Positions 1-7,050 of a stretch of DNA of 8,474 bases are shown piece after piece (the first letter of the stretch is position 1; every line of letters begins with the position of its first letter). The position numbers were made by a program, and so were the translations under genes. This DNA is from an uncultured Christensenella sp. GTDB taxonomy: Bacteria > Bacillota > Clostridia > Christensenellales > Borkfalkiaceae. The notes under the pieces are model-generated. The model searched no databases. It was given only the letters and a program-made list of their open reading frames with translations, and was not told the origin of the DNA. Location: contig CAJTRW010000026.1 in assembly GCA_910578765.1 (NCBI GenBank), forward strand, positions 16,833-25,306, written 5' to 3'.

Positions 1-48
1 CAAGCACTCGCCACAGTGCCATAGTCCTATTTTTGTATAGGCATACGC

Positions 49-77
49 TTGAAAATTGTGTTTGTTTGTGCTATAAT
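49..77 (+). promoter_or_regulatory. Sigma-A promoter of the immunity-like gene, extended -10
   Basis: TTGAAA (49-54) is followed by a 17-nt spacer and a perfect TATAAT (72-77), with a TG at 69-70 that makes an extended -10 element. Transcription should start near 84, giving a leader of about 45 nt before the ATG at 128. The leader carries AGGAG (117-121), 6 nt before the start. This is a strong constitutive-looking promoter and suggests the gene is transcribed on its own. Confidence 0.8.
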
Positions 78-127
78 TATTTTGCTTAAATCAAGCGATA
101 AACAGTAATTTATATTAGGAGCTTTAA

Positions 128-748
128 ATGAATTGTATTGAAATATTCAAACAAGCGGAAAAAGAAATTGCGGAAAGCGGGAAACTCAGTTTAACCGCAC
201 GACGAAAAATTTGGCAAACTATGGGTGAAATCGAACCGCGTAAACGCGACTCGTTAAAGCCTCGGTCGCTGACGGAACCGCTTAAAAAACGCGCGTATCT
301 TGCACTCGCCTGTGCGCAAAAGGTAGTGCCTATATATAGTTCTGTCGACCCAAACAATAAAAGTCCGCAAAATTTAATTGATAAGAGCCTTGCCTACTTG
401 GACGGCAAAATCAAGGTTAAAGAATTGCGGGCAGAAAGGAAACAATCCACTATCGACGATTTTATGATTTCCGTCGAAAAGTATGGAGCTGCCGCTTCCG
501 CCGCTGTCGCCGCTTGGGATGCGATGGTAGTAGCTTTGGAAGACGAGCAATATTTGGAACCGTGGGACAGCGACTTGACGGATGACGATATAGACTCATA
601 CGAAAGGGACGCGGCAAAAGAAGCGTGCGTCGCGTATACTTACACCGACGAAGACGACGATAAATGCGCTATACGCGAAAAGCACTTTTGGGTATGGTAT
701 TTGGAAGAGGCTGCAAAAATTGCGGGCTTGGAAAATTTCAAGTTATAG
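128..748 (+). CDS. Imm5-like immunity protein (putative)
   Basis: This is a 206-aa soluble protein, predicted mostly alpha-helical, with no signal peptide or membrane segment, so it is probably cytoplasmic. The pattern resembles the Imm5 family (PF14423) of immunity proteins for polymorphic toxins: an N-terminal helix with R-x-x-I-W (residues 25-29), a helix with LALACAQKVVP (58-68), a central Ala-rich helix (residues 120-137), an acidic D-rich stretch (145-178), and a C-terminal R-E-K-H-F-W-V-W-Y-L-E-E-A motif (183-195). The FWxWYLxEA ending is the main reason for the call. The ATG is set by AGGAG 6 nt upstream. It is monocistronic, with its own promoter and terminator, and converges on the pectate-lyase operon. 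No cognate toxin lies in the window; one could lie to the left, or this may be an orphan immunity gene. The family assignment is from memory of the motif, so function is tentative; that it is a real gene is near certain. Confidence 0.6.
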   Translation: MNCIEIFKQAEKEIAESGKLSLTARRKIWQTMGEIEPRKRDSLKPRSLTEPLKKRAYLALACAQKVVPIYSSVDPNNKSPQNLIDKSLAYLDGKIKVKELRAERKQSTIDDFMISVEKYGAAASAAVAAWDAMVVALEDEQYLEPWDSDLTDDDIDSYERDAAKEACVAYTYTDEDDDKCAIREKHFWVWYLEEAAKIAGLENFKL

Positions 749-791
749 GGGCGTTTCGGTTTAGTTATTATGTCGGTCACCATCAAGTCAG

Positions 792-837
792 CAAAGTCGA
801 ACTTTTCACATTTATGGAAAGTCGGCTTTGTTTTTTT
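792..837 (+). terminator. Rho-independent terminator of the immunity-like gene
   Basis: The arms 792-807 and 816-830 pair over about 15 base pairs, with two G-U pairs and a single bulged A at 801, around an 8-nt loop. Seven T residues (831-837) follow. It begins 43 nt after the stop codon. Confidence 0.85.
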
Positions 838-860
838 GTATAAACTCTGTTAAATTACAT

Positions 861-904
861 AAAAACAAGCTAAGCCGTTAAAGCTTAGCTTGTTTTGCAT
901 TTTT
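861..904. terminator. Bidirectional terminator between converging genes
   Basis: A perfect 14-bp inverted repeat (862-875 with 883-896, 7-nt loop) has an AAGCTAAG/CTTAGCTT core and A/T flanks. On the minus strand it lies 16 nt after the stop of the PL9 gene, and its arm runs straight into TTTTT (865-861), making a good terminator for the two-gene operon. On the plus strand a T run at 900-904 gives a back-up stop for the immunity-like gene. Confidence 0.8.
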
Positions 905-912
905 GATAATTA

Positions 913-3900
913 TTAAGACCAGTTACCCAAAAACTTAAGCTGCACATACGGCGCTTTTAAAGTTACAGACGAGTCGAATATATAAGTCCAATAATCCGAA
1001 TCCAGCTTATTATTAAAAGTACTTATATACGTAAACATATTCATGCTATCCGCAACCGTCACCGCGAAATTGGAATTGTATTCCTCAATAAGCGCTATAC
1101 AACCTTTAACATCGCCGTGCAGTCCGTCCGCCAACGTTGTAGTAAAAGCTCCGACAATTCCCGAACTGTTTTTAAGACCCGTCAACACCTCTGTATTATT
1201 GAATATAGTTTTACCTATAGAAATACAGTCGGTTATTCTCATTTGAGAAAGACTGCCCTTCTGATATCCGAGTATACCTGCGGCAAATGTTTTGGAGCCC
1301 GTTACATTAACTGTACCTACAAACATAGTAGAACTGATTTCAAGATTGAAAGCTACCGCCGCAACTCCACAGTCATACGTACCGAAAATACCGCCTAATT
1401 CATAGCTTGCCGTAATAACGGTATCTACATAGCAGTTATCGATATAAATTTCAAGTATACCGGAAGCCGACGAACTTGCCTGTGAGAAACCTACCAATCC
1501 GCCCGCGCGTTGAGAAGCTTTTATAGAGCTGTTTTCACTGTTCACGAGAGATACCTGCTCTATATACACCGGTGTGCCTACGCCCACATAGCCCAGCAAA
1601 CCTCCGGCGCGCTGACCCGTAGTTTCAATATCAATTTCCGTAAGAGCGATGTTATAAAAATTTCCGCCCGTACATTCGCCTACTATACCTACTTTATTAT
1701 TCTTTTTATTAGTATCGGGTCCGCCGTTTACCTTTATGTTGTGGAATTTCACGTTTTCAACGGTACCGCCGCCTACTTTATAAAATATACCGACGCAATC
1801 CTTATCACCCGATCCGGTAATAGAAACATTGGAAATCGTATGACCCATTCCGTTGAATAAGCCTTTGAACGAATTGGAACCGAGTCTGTAATTAACTCCG
1901 GAGAAATCCAAATCATTTGTAAGCTTATAGATAGTTGTGGAATTTATATTGACCCCGCCGGCCATATCCATAAATTCGTCATGCGTAGAGATATTCTGCA
2001 CCGTAACTTCTTGACTGTAAACCTGCGAAGTAACTTCTCCGTTAACGTTAGACAGAGCATAGTAAACGTAATATGCAGCTTTATTTTCATTTTTAAACTG
2101 AATACTGAAGGTGTCGCCCCTGAAAGGATATGACGTAACTCCGGAATACGTTTTGATATTTTCCGCGGTTAAATCCGTAAGCTCCGTAGGAGAAGATACC
2201 GCATAAAGCGTACCGGTAGCCGCAGTTAAAGCAGTTGCGGAAATGTTATACCCTTCCTTATTTACGGTAATATCGGGGACAGTAACAAAGTCAAGTTTTG
2301 CCGTAACGCTTGCATTGTAAACAGTATACGTCATTGACTTGGTCGAGCCGTTGGCGTTGAGCGTAATGGTTTTCGTAATAGTATATACGCCGGAATTGGA
2401 AGGCGTGAATCCTTTTACGGGAATCGGACGGGCGCCTTTTCTTACAGCAAACATATAAGTCGTATCGACAGTATACAAATCTTTATTAAGAAGTTTTCCG
2501 TTATAATCGAGACCGTTTTCCACGAAGATTTCGGGCTCGCGGTAAACCGAATACAAATCGATTATCAACGAATCCCCGTCATCGACAATTTCACCCTTTT
2601 GAGTTTTGGCGAATATCCTGCCGATTACCGGCGTTCCGTGTTTGATATTAACCGTAAATACTTTTGTATCCGTCGCGTCGCCGCATTTAATTGTTGCAGT
2701 TAAAAGCACCTTAACGTCGGCATCTATGGGACGGTTTACAACAGCAGTTACATATTCGGCTTTGTTTAAAGAAACGTTTTTGCTTGTAGCGTCTACTTCG
2801 AGATGCCCGATATCGGAAGACGACCACTCGATTGTGCAACCTATCATTTTTGAGGGGACATCGAAATCCTGGAACACACTGTCTACGTCACAATTTAAAG
2901 TCAAAGCTTCTTTCGTCCTTGCCACAATTGCTTCGTCGCGTGAAGCAGCGCCCGTATCAACGTAATCGCTCACGTAAAAGTGCGTATAATCTTCCCAGGA
3001 AGCTTTATTCAAATCCGATCCGATAGGATTTGACGAACCTAAAAGTTTAGATTGTGCGCCGTCTTTGATATCCAGTATCGTTCCCATATTTATGGAGCAG
3101 TCCGGATTACGGTATTTATAATGCGCCCTGTTCGCATTGAGTGCGGTCACGCTGCCGGCAGAATATAAATCCTTGAGTCCGGAAATATTGTAAGTATATT
3201 CCGCACCGGTTTTTATTATAGGAAGCGTCTCGAAAATATCCGCCGCGTTAAGCGCATTTATTTCTTGTGTGCTGACAGGTCCTATTACAGAACCGTTTAT
3301 ATCCTTATTTGTATTCGCATCGATGGAACCTTGGATTTTATTCGCTTTTTTACTGCCAGCGGCATTACAAAGTATACTGTCTGTAACAGACGCCCTGTAT
3401 TCGTCCGCTTCAAGCGAAACCACCATATTATCCCAAGCGGAAAGCACATGGCTTAAATTGTTATAGCTGTAGCTCTGTCTGGCCATGTTTATATTGCCGT
3501 GAGATTCATGGTTTTCCGCAGCTATAATCTGTCCGAAAGTCGCGCTGGTCGGATCGTTGTCTATTGCCGCGCTGTTGTCGAAGCTGGTGGTATAGTTCAC
3601 AGAAATCACGCCCGGATTAGAGTTATCCGTTACACCGTGCATTCTGTTATTAAACGAAAGACAGTTGTACATCAGCACGTCGCCTTCCATAACCGAACCG
3701 CCGAGCTTAAAGCCGTTACCGTCGCCGTCGCGCGTCAGATACGAATCGAGTCCGTATTTGTTTTCGCCCTCGGCATTGCCCGCCTCGGAAAGTCTACCCG
3801 TCCAGGTAGGGAACTTTTTATTGCATTCGCGCTGAGTATATTCGAGATAACCGTTTTCATATGCAACGCAGTTATACATAATTACGGTTCCTATATTTCC

Positions 3901-4788
3901 CGAATCGGTCTTTGCGTATAAATCCCAACCGTCGTCAGAATTCCTGTAAGCAATACAACCGTCGAATACATTGCCGTAACCCACGGTAAGTTTAGCCGCA
4001 AAGCCGTCGGCATTTTCACCGTATGTTTCGTTATCGTAATTGTTATGCGAAGTACAGTTTTTAATAAGATTATAGCTGGGCCAATTATCTATCAAATTAT
4101 ACTTAGGGTCCGTCGTATCGCTGTAAGACCTGCCGAGCTGCAAACCCGAATCGCGGTTGTTATAAAATTCGCTATACTCTATCGTGTTATAACTGCCGCC
4201 TATATACAGACCGTTGTCTCCCGCTCCGCACACGTCTATACCGTGCCAGTAAATATAATCGCCGTAAATCTGCACGCCGCGCGCAGTGCTTGCAAAAGAC
4301 TGATCGCTGAAATCGAGAATTACTTCTTTATCGGCCACGCTTTCATATCCGCTACCTGAAACGTACGCAGCGTTCATAATTTTAAGATAGCTGTTAAAAG
4401 CTCCGCTTGCATGTATTTCTATTGTCATAGAAATTCTATAGGTACCCGGCACCATTAAAACCGTATCGCCCGGTTTTAATATAGTCTTATCTTCGCTTGC
4501 ACCAAGCAAGTTGCCTATATCGTAAGGCTTTTCTTTACTTCCGTCCGCGTCCTGAGCCGGAGTATTGGAAACATAGAAAACCCTGTCTGAATTTATGCTT
4601 TCCAAAACGCCGTCGGCCGTAGCAATTTTTGTTGTGCTTAAATCGGAGTATTTTCCCGTACCGACTTCGTTTGCGGATTTATCACCGCAGGCGGTAAACG
4701 ATACCGCGCCGCAAACGCCCGTCGCAGACAAAGCGAGCGCCGCAATTACCGATAAAACATTCTTTTTCATTCTATTACCGTTTTTCAT
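913..4788 (-). CDS. Secreted lipoprotein pectate lyase, family PL9, with Ig-like modules and a GLUG-like C-terminal beta-helix
   Basis: Predicted extracellular enzyme that cleaves polygalacturonate (pectate) by calcium-dependent beta-elimination. The N-terminus is a signal peptide with a lipobox ending F-T-A-C (Cys34), so it is probably lipid-anchored outside the cell. Residues about 66-480 form a right-handed parallel beta-helix of PL9 type. The motifs NADGFAAKL (259-267), NSDDGWDLY (283-291) and GDGNGFKLGG (355-364) place Asp261, Asp285, Asp286 and Asp289 as calcium ligands and Lys361 as catalytic base. The 24-residue D261-D285 spacing equals D209-D233 of the Dickeya enzyme Pel9A as I recall it, while the stretch before Lys361 is about 36 residues longer. 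Residues about 615-717 look like an atrophied bacterial Ig domain (WSSSD at 655-659). Two further beta-sandwich modules (about 720-830 and 831-930) follow. Residues about 931-1291 carry GLUG-like repeats. No dockerin, LPXTG or SLH anchor is seen. It is the second gene of an operon; the start is fixed by GGAGGT 7 nt upstream. Confidence 0.88.
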   Translation of the reverse strand: MKNGNRMKKNVLSVIAALALSATGVCGAVSFTACGDKSANEVGTGKYSDLSTTKIATADGVLESINSDRVFYVSNTPAQDADGSKEKPYDIGNLLGASEDKTILKPGDTVLMVPGTYRISMTIEIHASGAFNSYLKIMNAAYVSGSGYESVADKEVILDFSDQSFASTARGVQIYGDYIYWHGIDVCGAGDNGLYIGGSYNTIEYSEFYNNRDSGLQLGRSYSDTTDPKYNLIDNWPSYNLIKNCTSHNNYDNETYGENADGFAAKLTVGYGNVFDGCIAYRNSDDGWDLYAKTDSGNIGTVIMYNCVAYENGYLEYTQRECNKKFPTWTGRLSEAGNAEGENKYGLDSYLTRDGDGNGFKLGGSVMEGDVLMYNCLSFNNRMHGVTDNSNPGVISVNYTTSFDNSAAIDNDPTSATFGQIIAAENHESHGNINMARQSYSYNNLSHVLSAWDNMVVSLEADEYRASVTDSILCNAAGSKKANKIQGSIDANTNKDINGSVIGPVSTQEINALNAADIFETLPIIKTGAEYTYNISGLKDLYSAGSVTALNANRAHYKYRNPDCSINMGTILDIKDGAQSKLLGSSNPIGSDLNKASWEDYTHFYVSDYVDTGAASRDEAIVARTKEALTLNCDVDSVFQDFDVPSKMIGCTIEWSSSDIGHLEVDATSKNVSLNKAEYVTAVVNRPIDADVKVLLTATIKCGDATDTKVFTVNIKHGTPVIGRIFAKTQKGEIVDDGDSLIIDLYSVYREPEIFVENGLDYNGKLLNKDLYTVDTTYMFAVRKGARPIPVKGFTPSNSGVYTITKTITLNANGSTKSMTYTVYNASVTAKLDFVTVPDITVNKEGYNISATALTAATGTLYAVSSPTELTDLTAENIKTYSGVTSYPFRGDTFSIQFKNENKAAYYVYYALSNVNGEVTSQVYSQEVTVQNISTHDEFMDMAGGVNINSTTIYKLTNDLDFSGVNYRLGSNSFKGLFNGMGHTISNVSITGSGDKDCVGIFYKVGGGTVENVKFHNIKVNGGPDTNKKNNKVGIVGECTGGNFYNIALTEIDIETTGQRAGGLLGYVGVGTPVYIEQVSLVNSENSSIKASQRAGGLVGFSQASSSASGILEIYIDNCYVDTVITASYELGGIFGTYDCGVAAVAFNLEISSTMFVGTVNVTGSKTFAAGILGYQKGSLSQMRITDCISIGKTIFNNTEVLTGLKNSSGIVGAFTTTLADGLHGDVKGCIALIEEYNSNFAVTVADSMNMFTYISTFNNKLDSDYWTYIFDSSVTLKAPYVQLKFLGNWS

Positions 4789-4795
4789 TACATTT

Positions 4796-4801
4796 ACCTC
4801 C
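4796..4801 (-). promoter_or_regulatory. Ribosome binding site that decides the PL9 gene start
   Basis: On the minus strand GGAGGT (4801-4796) lies 7 nt before the ATG at 4788. The in-frame Met7 (ATG at 4770) is 25 nt from this site and has no site of its own, so the upstream ATG is the better start. The site sits in the 17-nt gap after the preceding gene's stop codon, so the two genes are probably translationally coupled. Confidence 0.85.
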
Positions 4802-4805
4802 CTTA

Positions 4806-6548
4806 TTAAGAACCGCTACCGTAATCTACAGTATATGTGACCACTATTTTGTAAACATACATCGTATCGTTAGCGTCAAGAACGTAAATTCCGCTATCGA
4901 GATTATCGGCAACCATTACGTGCAGAGGTTCTCCGCTACCGGCAGAAGTTATAACTTCGCTTGCTATTTCTGTGCCGGACTTCTTTAACGAAGCCGTTCT
5001 TGTATTTCCGGTACTATTGTGGGAAACATAAACTGTTATTTTAGCGCTACCGGATTTTACCGCCGATCCCAAAGATACGGTTACGGCTTTGCCGGATTTA
5101 ATTTGCATGTAATCGGTAATAGATATTCCGCCGTCGGCGGTAGACTTTTCTCCCGAGCCGTAGGTGGTACCTCCGTTAATCAACTCGCAGTGCTGTGAAG
5201 ACCCGGTCAACTCGCCCCAAGTCGTTATAGCCGACTTTGACGCATTATCAAAAGTCATTGTTAACGAATAATCGTGCTCGCCGGTAAGCGGTGTAATCGT
5301 ATAAGTGACTGTTGTGTTTTTATACGTTGTAATACCGCTTGCGCTGACGTGTTTATAAACTACGGTGGCAGACTTGTTTTGTGCGGCAACCGTCGTATCG
5401 AAAGAGGTTAACGACCCGCCGGCAGCTTTTATCTGTTCCATCGTCAAATCTTCTTGGGCTCCGCTGACATAAACCGCCGTAAACGTCCACGTGGAAGAAA
5501 TTTCGTCTTTGCCTATTTGTTGAGTAGTGTTACCGCTTTTGAAAGTTATACCGGATATTATGTCGTCAACATAAATAGGAGCAAATCCCGAAGCTTCATA
5601 GGGGTTGCCGTCAGAGTCTACTGTCTGAACGGAAACCCAAATTTGATAAATGCCGCCGTGAAGGTTTGTAAGGTCGGTTATTTCGGTTTTCTCTTTATAA
5701 ACTTTAACCGAATATTCGGGTCCGAGAGTTATAACTTCATCTATAAGTACACCGTATTTATCGGACTTACGCACCTCGATTTTAGAAGTATCGATAGATA
5801 CCGAATTATTGTCGGTAGTCAAAGTTATAGATGCGGAAAGCTTGTCGTCCGCAATCGTCGCACCGGCAACAACGCCGTCCACTAAAGATACTTGAAGTCC
5901 TATCCTCGGCTGAATTACTTCAACGGTAAATTCCGCTTTAACGGTTACCGCGCCGTAATAATATACGGGAACGGTATAAACTTCCTCGTGGTCGAGCTTA
6001 ATTTTATTCCAGTCGACAAACACGCTGCTTGTAACATTTGCAGACGCAGCTTCTTTACCCGGCTCGAAAGTTATAAGCGTGGCGACAAGACCGCTTTTGT
6101 CCACAGTCTTATCTTCACCGATAACGTAAAGCTTTTTAACGCTGGAAGTATCGAGTTGCAAAATCTCGTTTTTTACTATTACGTTATACGATTTCGTCAG
6201 GGTATCCTCGCCGAGCGTATAAGAAACTTTTATAGGATATTCGGCAACCGCGCTTTTGCTGTATGCCGACCAGTCGATTACATATTCATTCGATTCCAGC
6301 TCTACCGTTTCAGGCTCTTTAGCTTTGGGCTTCAATACGGTAGCCTTGACAACCAAACCTTCGGCGCTGAAATTTTCGCCCAGATAATATTCGGTTTTGG
6401 CATAAGTCAAATCCAAATCTATCGACTGTAATTTCGTAACATCATTACCGGAGTTTTGAGGCTTCTTTTTGCAGGCAAACGTAAAAGGTATAGCTAATAC
6501 CATAATTGCAGCCATCAAAACGGGTAATACGAGTTTTAATTTTTTCAT
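4806..6548 (-). CDS. Multi-Ig-domain surface lipoprotein with possible carbohydrate-binding C-terminus
   Basis: A 580-aa predicted lipoprotein. A KKLK start and hydrophobic core lead to a lipobox T-F-A-C (Cys26), followed by KKK. The mature part is all-beta. Residues about 40-127 fit the bacterial Ig-like Big_3 pattern (a YYLGENFSAEGLVVKA-type strand pair, then a Y-P-I-K-V-S-Y strand and a final Y-N-V-I-V strand). Residues about 128-213 are a diverged repeat of it (GEDKTVDKSGLVATL). Residues about 215-329 and 330-420 are two more sandwich modules. Residues about 424-575 form a distinct domain (opening SLTMTFD, ending YVLDANDTMYVYKIVVTY) resembling the jelly-roll modules attached to clostridial pectate lyases. 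I see no catalytic motif. It is the first gene of the operon, with GGAGGG (6558-6553) 4 nt before the ATG. I infer a role in substrate binding or display alongside the PL9 enzyme. An adhesin role is equally possible. Confidence 0.7.
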   Translation of the reverse strand: MKKLKLVLPVLMAAIMVLAIPFTFACKKKPQNSGNDVTKLQSIDLDLTYAKTEYYLGENFSAEGLVVKATVLKPKAKEPETVELESNEYVIDWSAYSKSAVAEYPIKVSYTLGEDTLTKSYNVIVKNEILQLDTSSVKKLYVIGEDKTVDKSGLVATLITFEPGKEAASANVTSSVFVDWNKIKLDHEEVYTVPVYYYGAVTVKAEFTVEVIQPRIGLQVSLVDGVVAGATIADDKLSASITLTTDNNSVSIDTSKIEVRKSDKYGVLIDEVITLGPEYSVKVYKEKTEITDLTNLHGGIYQIWVSVQTVDSDGNPYEASGFAPIYVDDIISGITFKSGNTTQQIGKDEISSTWTFTAVYVSGAQEDLTMEQIKAAGGSLTSFDTTVAAQNKSATVVYKHVSASGITTYKNTTVTYTITPLTGEHDYSLTMTFDNASKSAITTWGELTGSSQHCELINGGTTYGSGEKSTADGGISITDYMQIKSGKAVTVSLGSAVKSGSAKITVYVSHNSTGNTRTASLKKSGTEIASEVITSAGSGEPLHVMVADNLDSGIYVLDANDTMYVYKIVVTYTVDYGSGS

Positions 6549-6565
6549 TTAACCCTCCATGGTTA

Positions 6566-6588
6566 TTTTCGCACAGCATAAGCGAAAA
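6566..6588 (-). other. Leader hairpin upstream of the lipoprotein operon
   Basis: A 7-bp perfect stem, TTTTCGC/GCGAAAA, with a 9-nt loop lies in the predicted 5' leader and ends 7 nt before the ribosome site. It has no T tract, so it is not a terminator. It could stabilise the mRNA or tune translation; chance is also possible in A/T-rich DNA. Confidence 0.4.
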
Positions 6589-6628
6589 AATTTATAAAAC
6601 GATTTTTTTTCTTACCCGTACATTATTA

Positions 6629-6657
6629 ATTTTATCATTTAAATATTTTTCTGTCAA
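6629..6657 (-). promoter_or_regulatory. Sigma-A promoter of the lipoprotein-PL9 operon, extended -10
   Basis: On the minus strand a perfect TTGACA (6657-6652) is followed by 17 nt and TAAAAT (6634-6629), with a TG one base before the -10 (6637-6636). The start should be near 6622, giving a leader of about 73 nt. No operator such as a catabolite (cre) box could be recognised, so how pectin induces the operon, if it does, is not visible here. Confidence 0.82.
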
Positions 6658-6705
6658 GAATTTTATGAAAATAATTATCTTTGAATGTTACATAATTACA
6701 TTGAC

Positions 6706-6739
6706 AAAAATACCCTTCCGACGCTTCGTCGGGAGGGTA
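6706..6739 (-). terminator. Rho-independent terminator of the 6S-like RNA
   Basis: A 12-bp GC-rich stem (6711-6722 with 6728-6739, one G-U pair) has a 5-nt loop. On the minus strand it is followed by TTTTT (6710-6706). It points away from aspS and lies before the promoter of the lipoprotein operon, so it ends a separate minus-strand transcript. That was the clue that an RNA gene lies between 6740 and 7000. Confidence 0.85.
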
Positions 6740-6756
6740 AAATTACGCAAAATAAA

Positions 6757-6936
6757 ATATCCGCCTGTGCCGTGATATGAAAAAGTATTAACCCGCATCT
6801 CGCAGGTGGGTGCGCCGAAGCGAAAACATAAGACTTTCCGCATAAATGCAGACCTTGCCTGTTTCCGCGAACGTGCCGCTCCCTTATAAACTTTGTGGAT
6901 TACGAATTTTCCATACCACGAACACCGCAGACATTA
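6757..6936 (-). ncRNA. ssrS: 6S RNA (RNA polymerase regulator)
   Basis: 6S RNA mimics an open promoter and sequesters the housekeeping RNA polymerase holoenzyme. A 180-nt minus-strand RNA bounded by its own promoter and terminator shows the expected plan. A long closing stem with small bulges pairs 6932-6912 with 6779-6759; its 5' arm begins GTCTGCGGTGTTCGTG, close to the CCUG..GUGUU opening I recall for Bacillus bsrA. Two mostly unpaired sides then form the central bubble, and the 3' side carries a small hairpin (6807-6802 with 6796-6791). An apical arm follows: GGGAGCG/CGCACCC (6883-6877 with 6814-6808), GCGGAAACA/TGTTTTCGC (6868-6860 with 6828-6820), and a terminal hairpin (6852-6847 with 6842-6837, 4-nt loop). 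Mature ends are estimates. The aspS neighbour recalls B. subtilis, where I remember bsrA lying beside aspS. No gene follows it as a riboswitch would require. Confidence 0.78.
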
Positions 6937-6942
6937 CAGTCA

Positions 6943-6971
6943 ATTATATATTAATTATATAAAAAACGCAA
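6943..6971 (-). promoter_or_regulatory. Promoter of the 6S-like RNA
   Basis: On the minus strand TTGCGT (6971-6966) is followed by exactly 17 nt and a perfect TATAAT (6948-6943). Transcription should begin around 6936, just before the closing stem of the RNA. A second TATAAT-like string at 6959-6954 has no -35 at proper distance. Confidence 0.75.
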
Positions 6972-7021
6972 GAGGTAAATTCAACCAGAATGCAAATTAA
7001 ACGGCATAAGGCGCAATTTAC

Positions 7022-7050
7022 TTGATTTTTACGCTTAAAAGTCTTAAAAT
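7022..7050 (+). promoter_or_regulatory. Promoter of aspS
   Basis: TTGATT (7022-7027) is followed by 17 nt and TAAAAT (7045-7050). The start should lie near 7057, giving a leader of only about 26 nt. No T-box leader (which would be some 200 nt with a specifier hairpin) precedes this synthetase gene. Confidence 0.7.

Noticed and set aside
4..41. Two small stem-loops, GCACT/AGTGC (4-8 with 15-19) and CCTAT/ATAGG (26-30 with 37-41), upstream of the first promoter.
   Set aside because: Both stems are only 5 bp and lack a proper T tract. They could be the tail of an upstream terminator, but the window edge prevents a judgement.
508..560. Residues 129-145 of the immunity-like protein (AWDAMVVALEDEQY) closely resemble residues 451-464 of the PL9 protein (AWDNMVVSLEADEY).
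   Set aside because: The match is confined to about 14 residues. It sits in an Ala-rich helix in one protein and in a beta-helix edge in the other, and the codons differ at many third positions. I take it as coincidence rather than a shared module or recombination.
3499..3921. Long plus-strand open frames opposite the PL9 gene, such as this 140-codon one and that at 1510-1860.
   Set aside because: They lack ribosome sites and family resemblance and are explained by the codon use of the real minus-strand gene. The same holds for frames opposite the lipoprotein gene and aspS.
4786..4793. A start-stop pair (ATG TAA) overlaps the PL9 start on the minus strand (ATGTAATG).
   Set aside because: The first ATG is only 2 nt from the ribosome site, too close for efficient use, and would encode one residue. 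The 7-nt spaced ATG explains initiation.
6701..6706. A plus-strand TTGACA that could be a -35 box.
   Set aside because: The hexamer 17 nt downstream is CTTCGT inside the terminator stem, so no -10 exists. It is part of the terminator flank.
6506..6775. An 89-codon plus-strand open frame across the operon leader and into the 6S-like region.
   Set aside because: It overlaps the start of the lipoprotein gene, runs through promoter and terminator sequence, and its product is low-complexity with no ribosome site.
6740..6957. A cis-acting riboswitch for the downstream lipoprotein operon instead of an independent RNA.
   Set aside because: The RNA ends in a full terminator, the operon has its own near-perfect promoter after it, and I saw no cobalamin, lysine, TPP or other common riboswitch core. 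The overall fold fits 6S RNA better.
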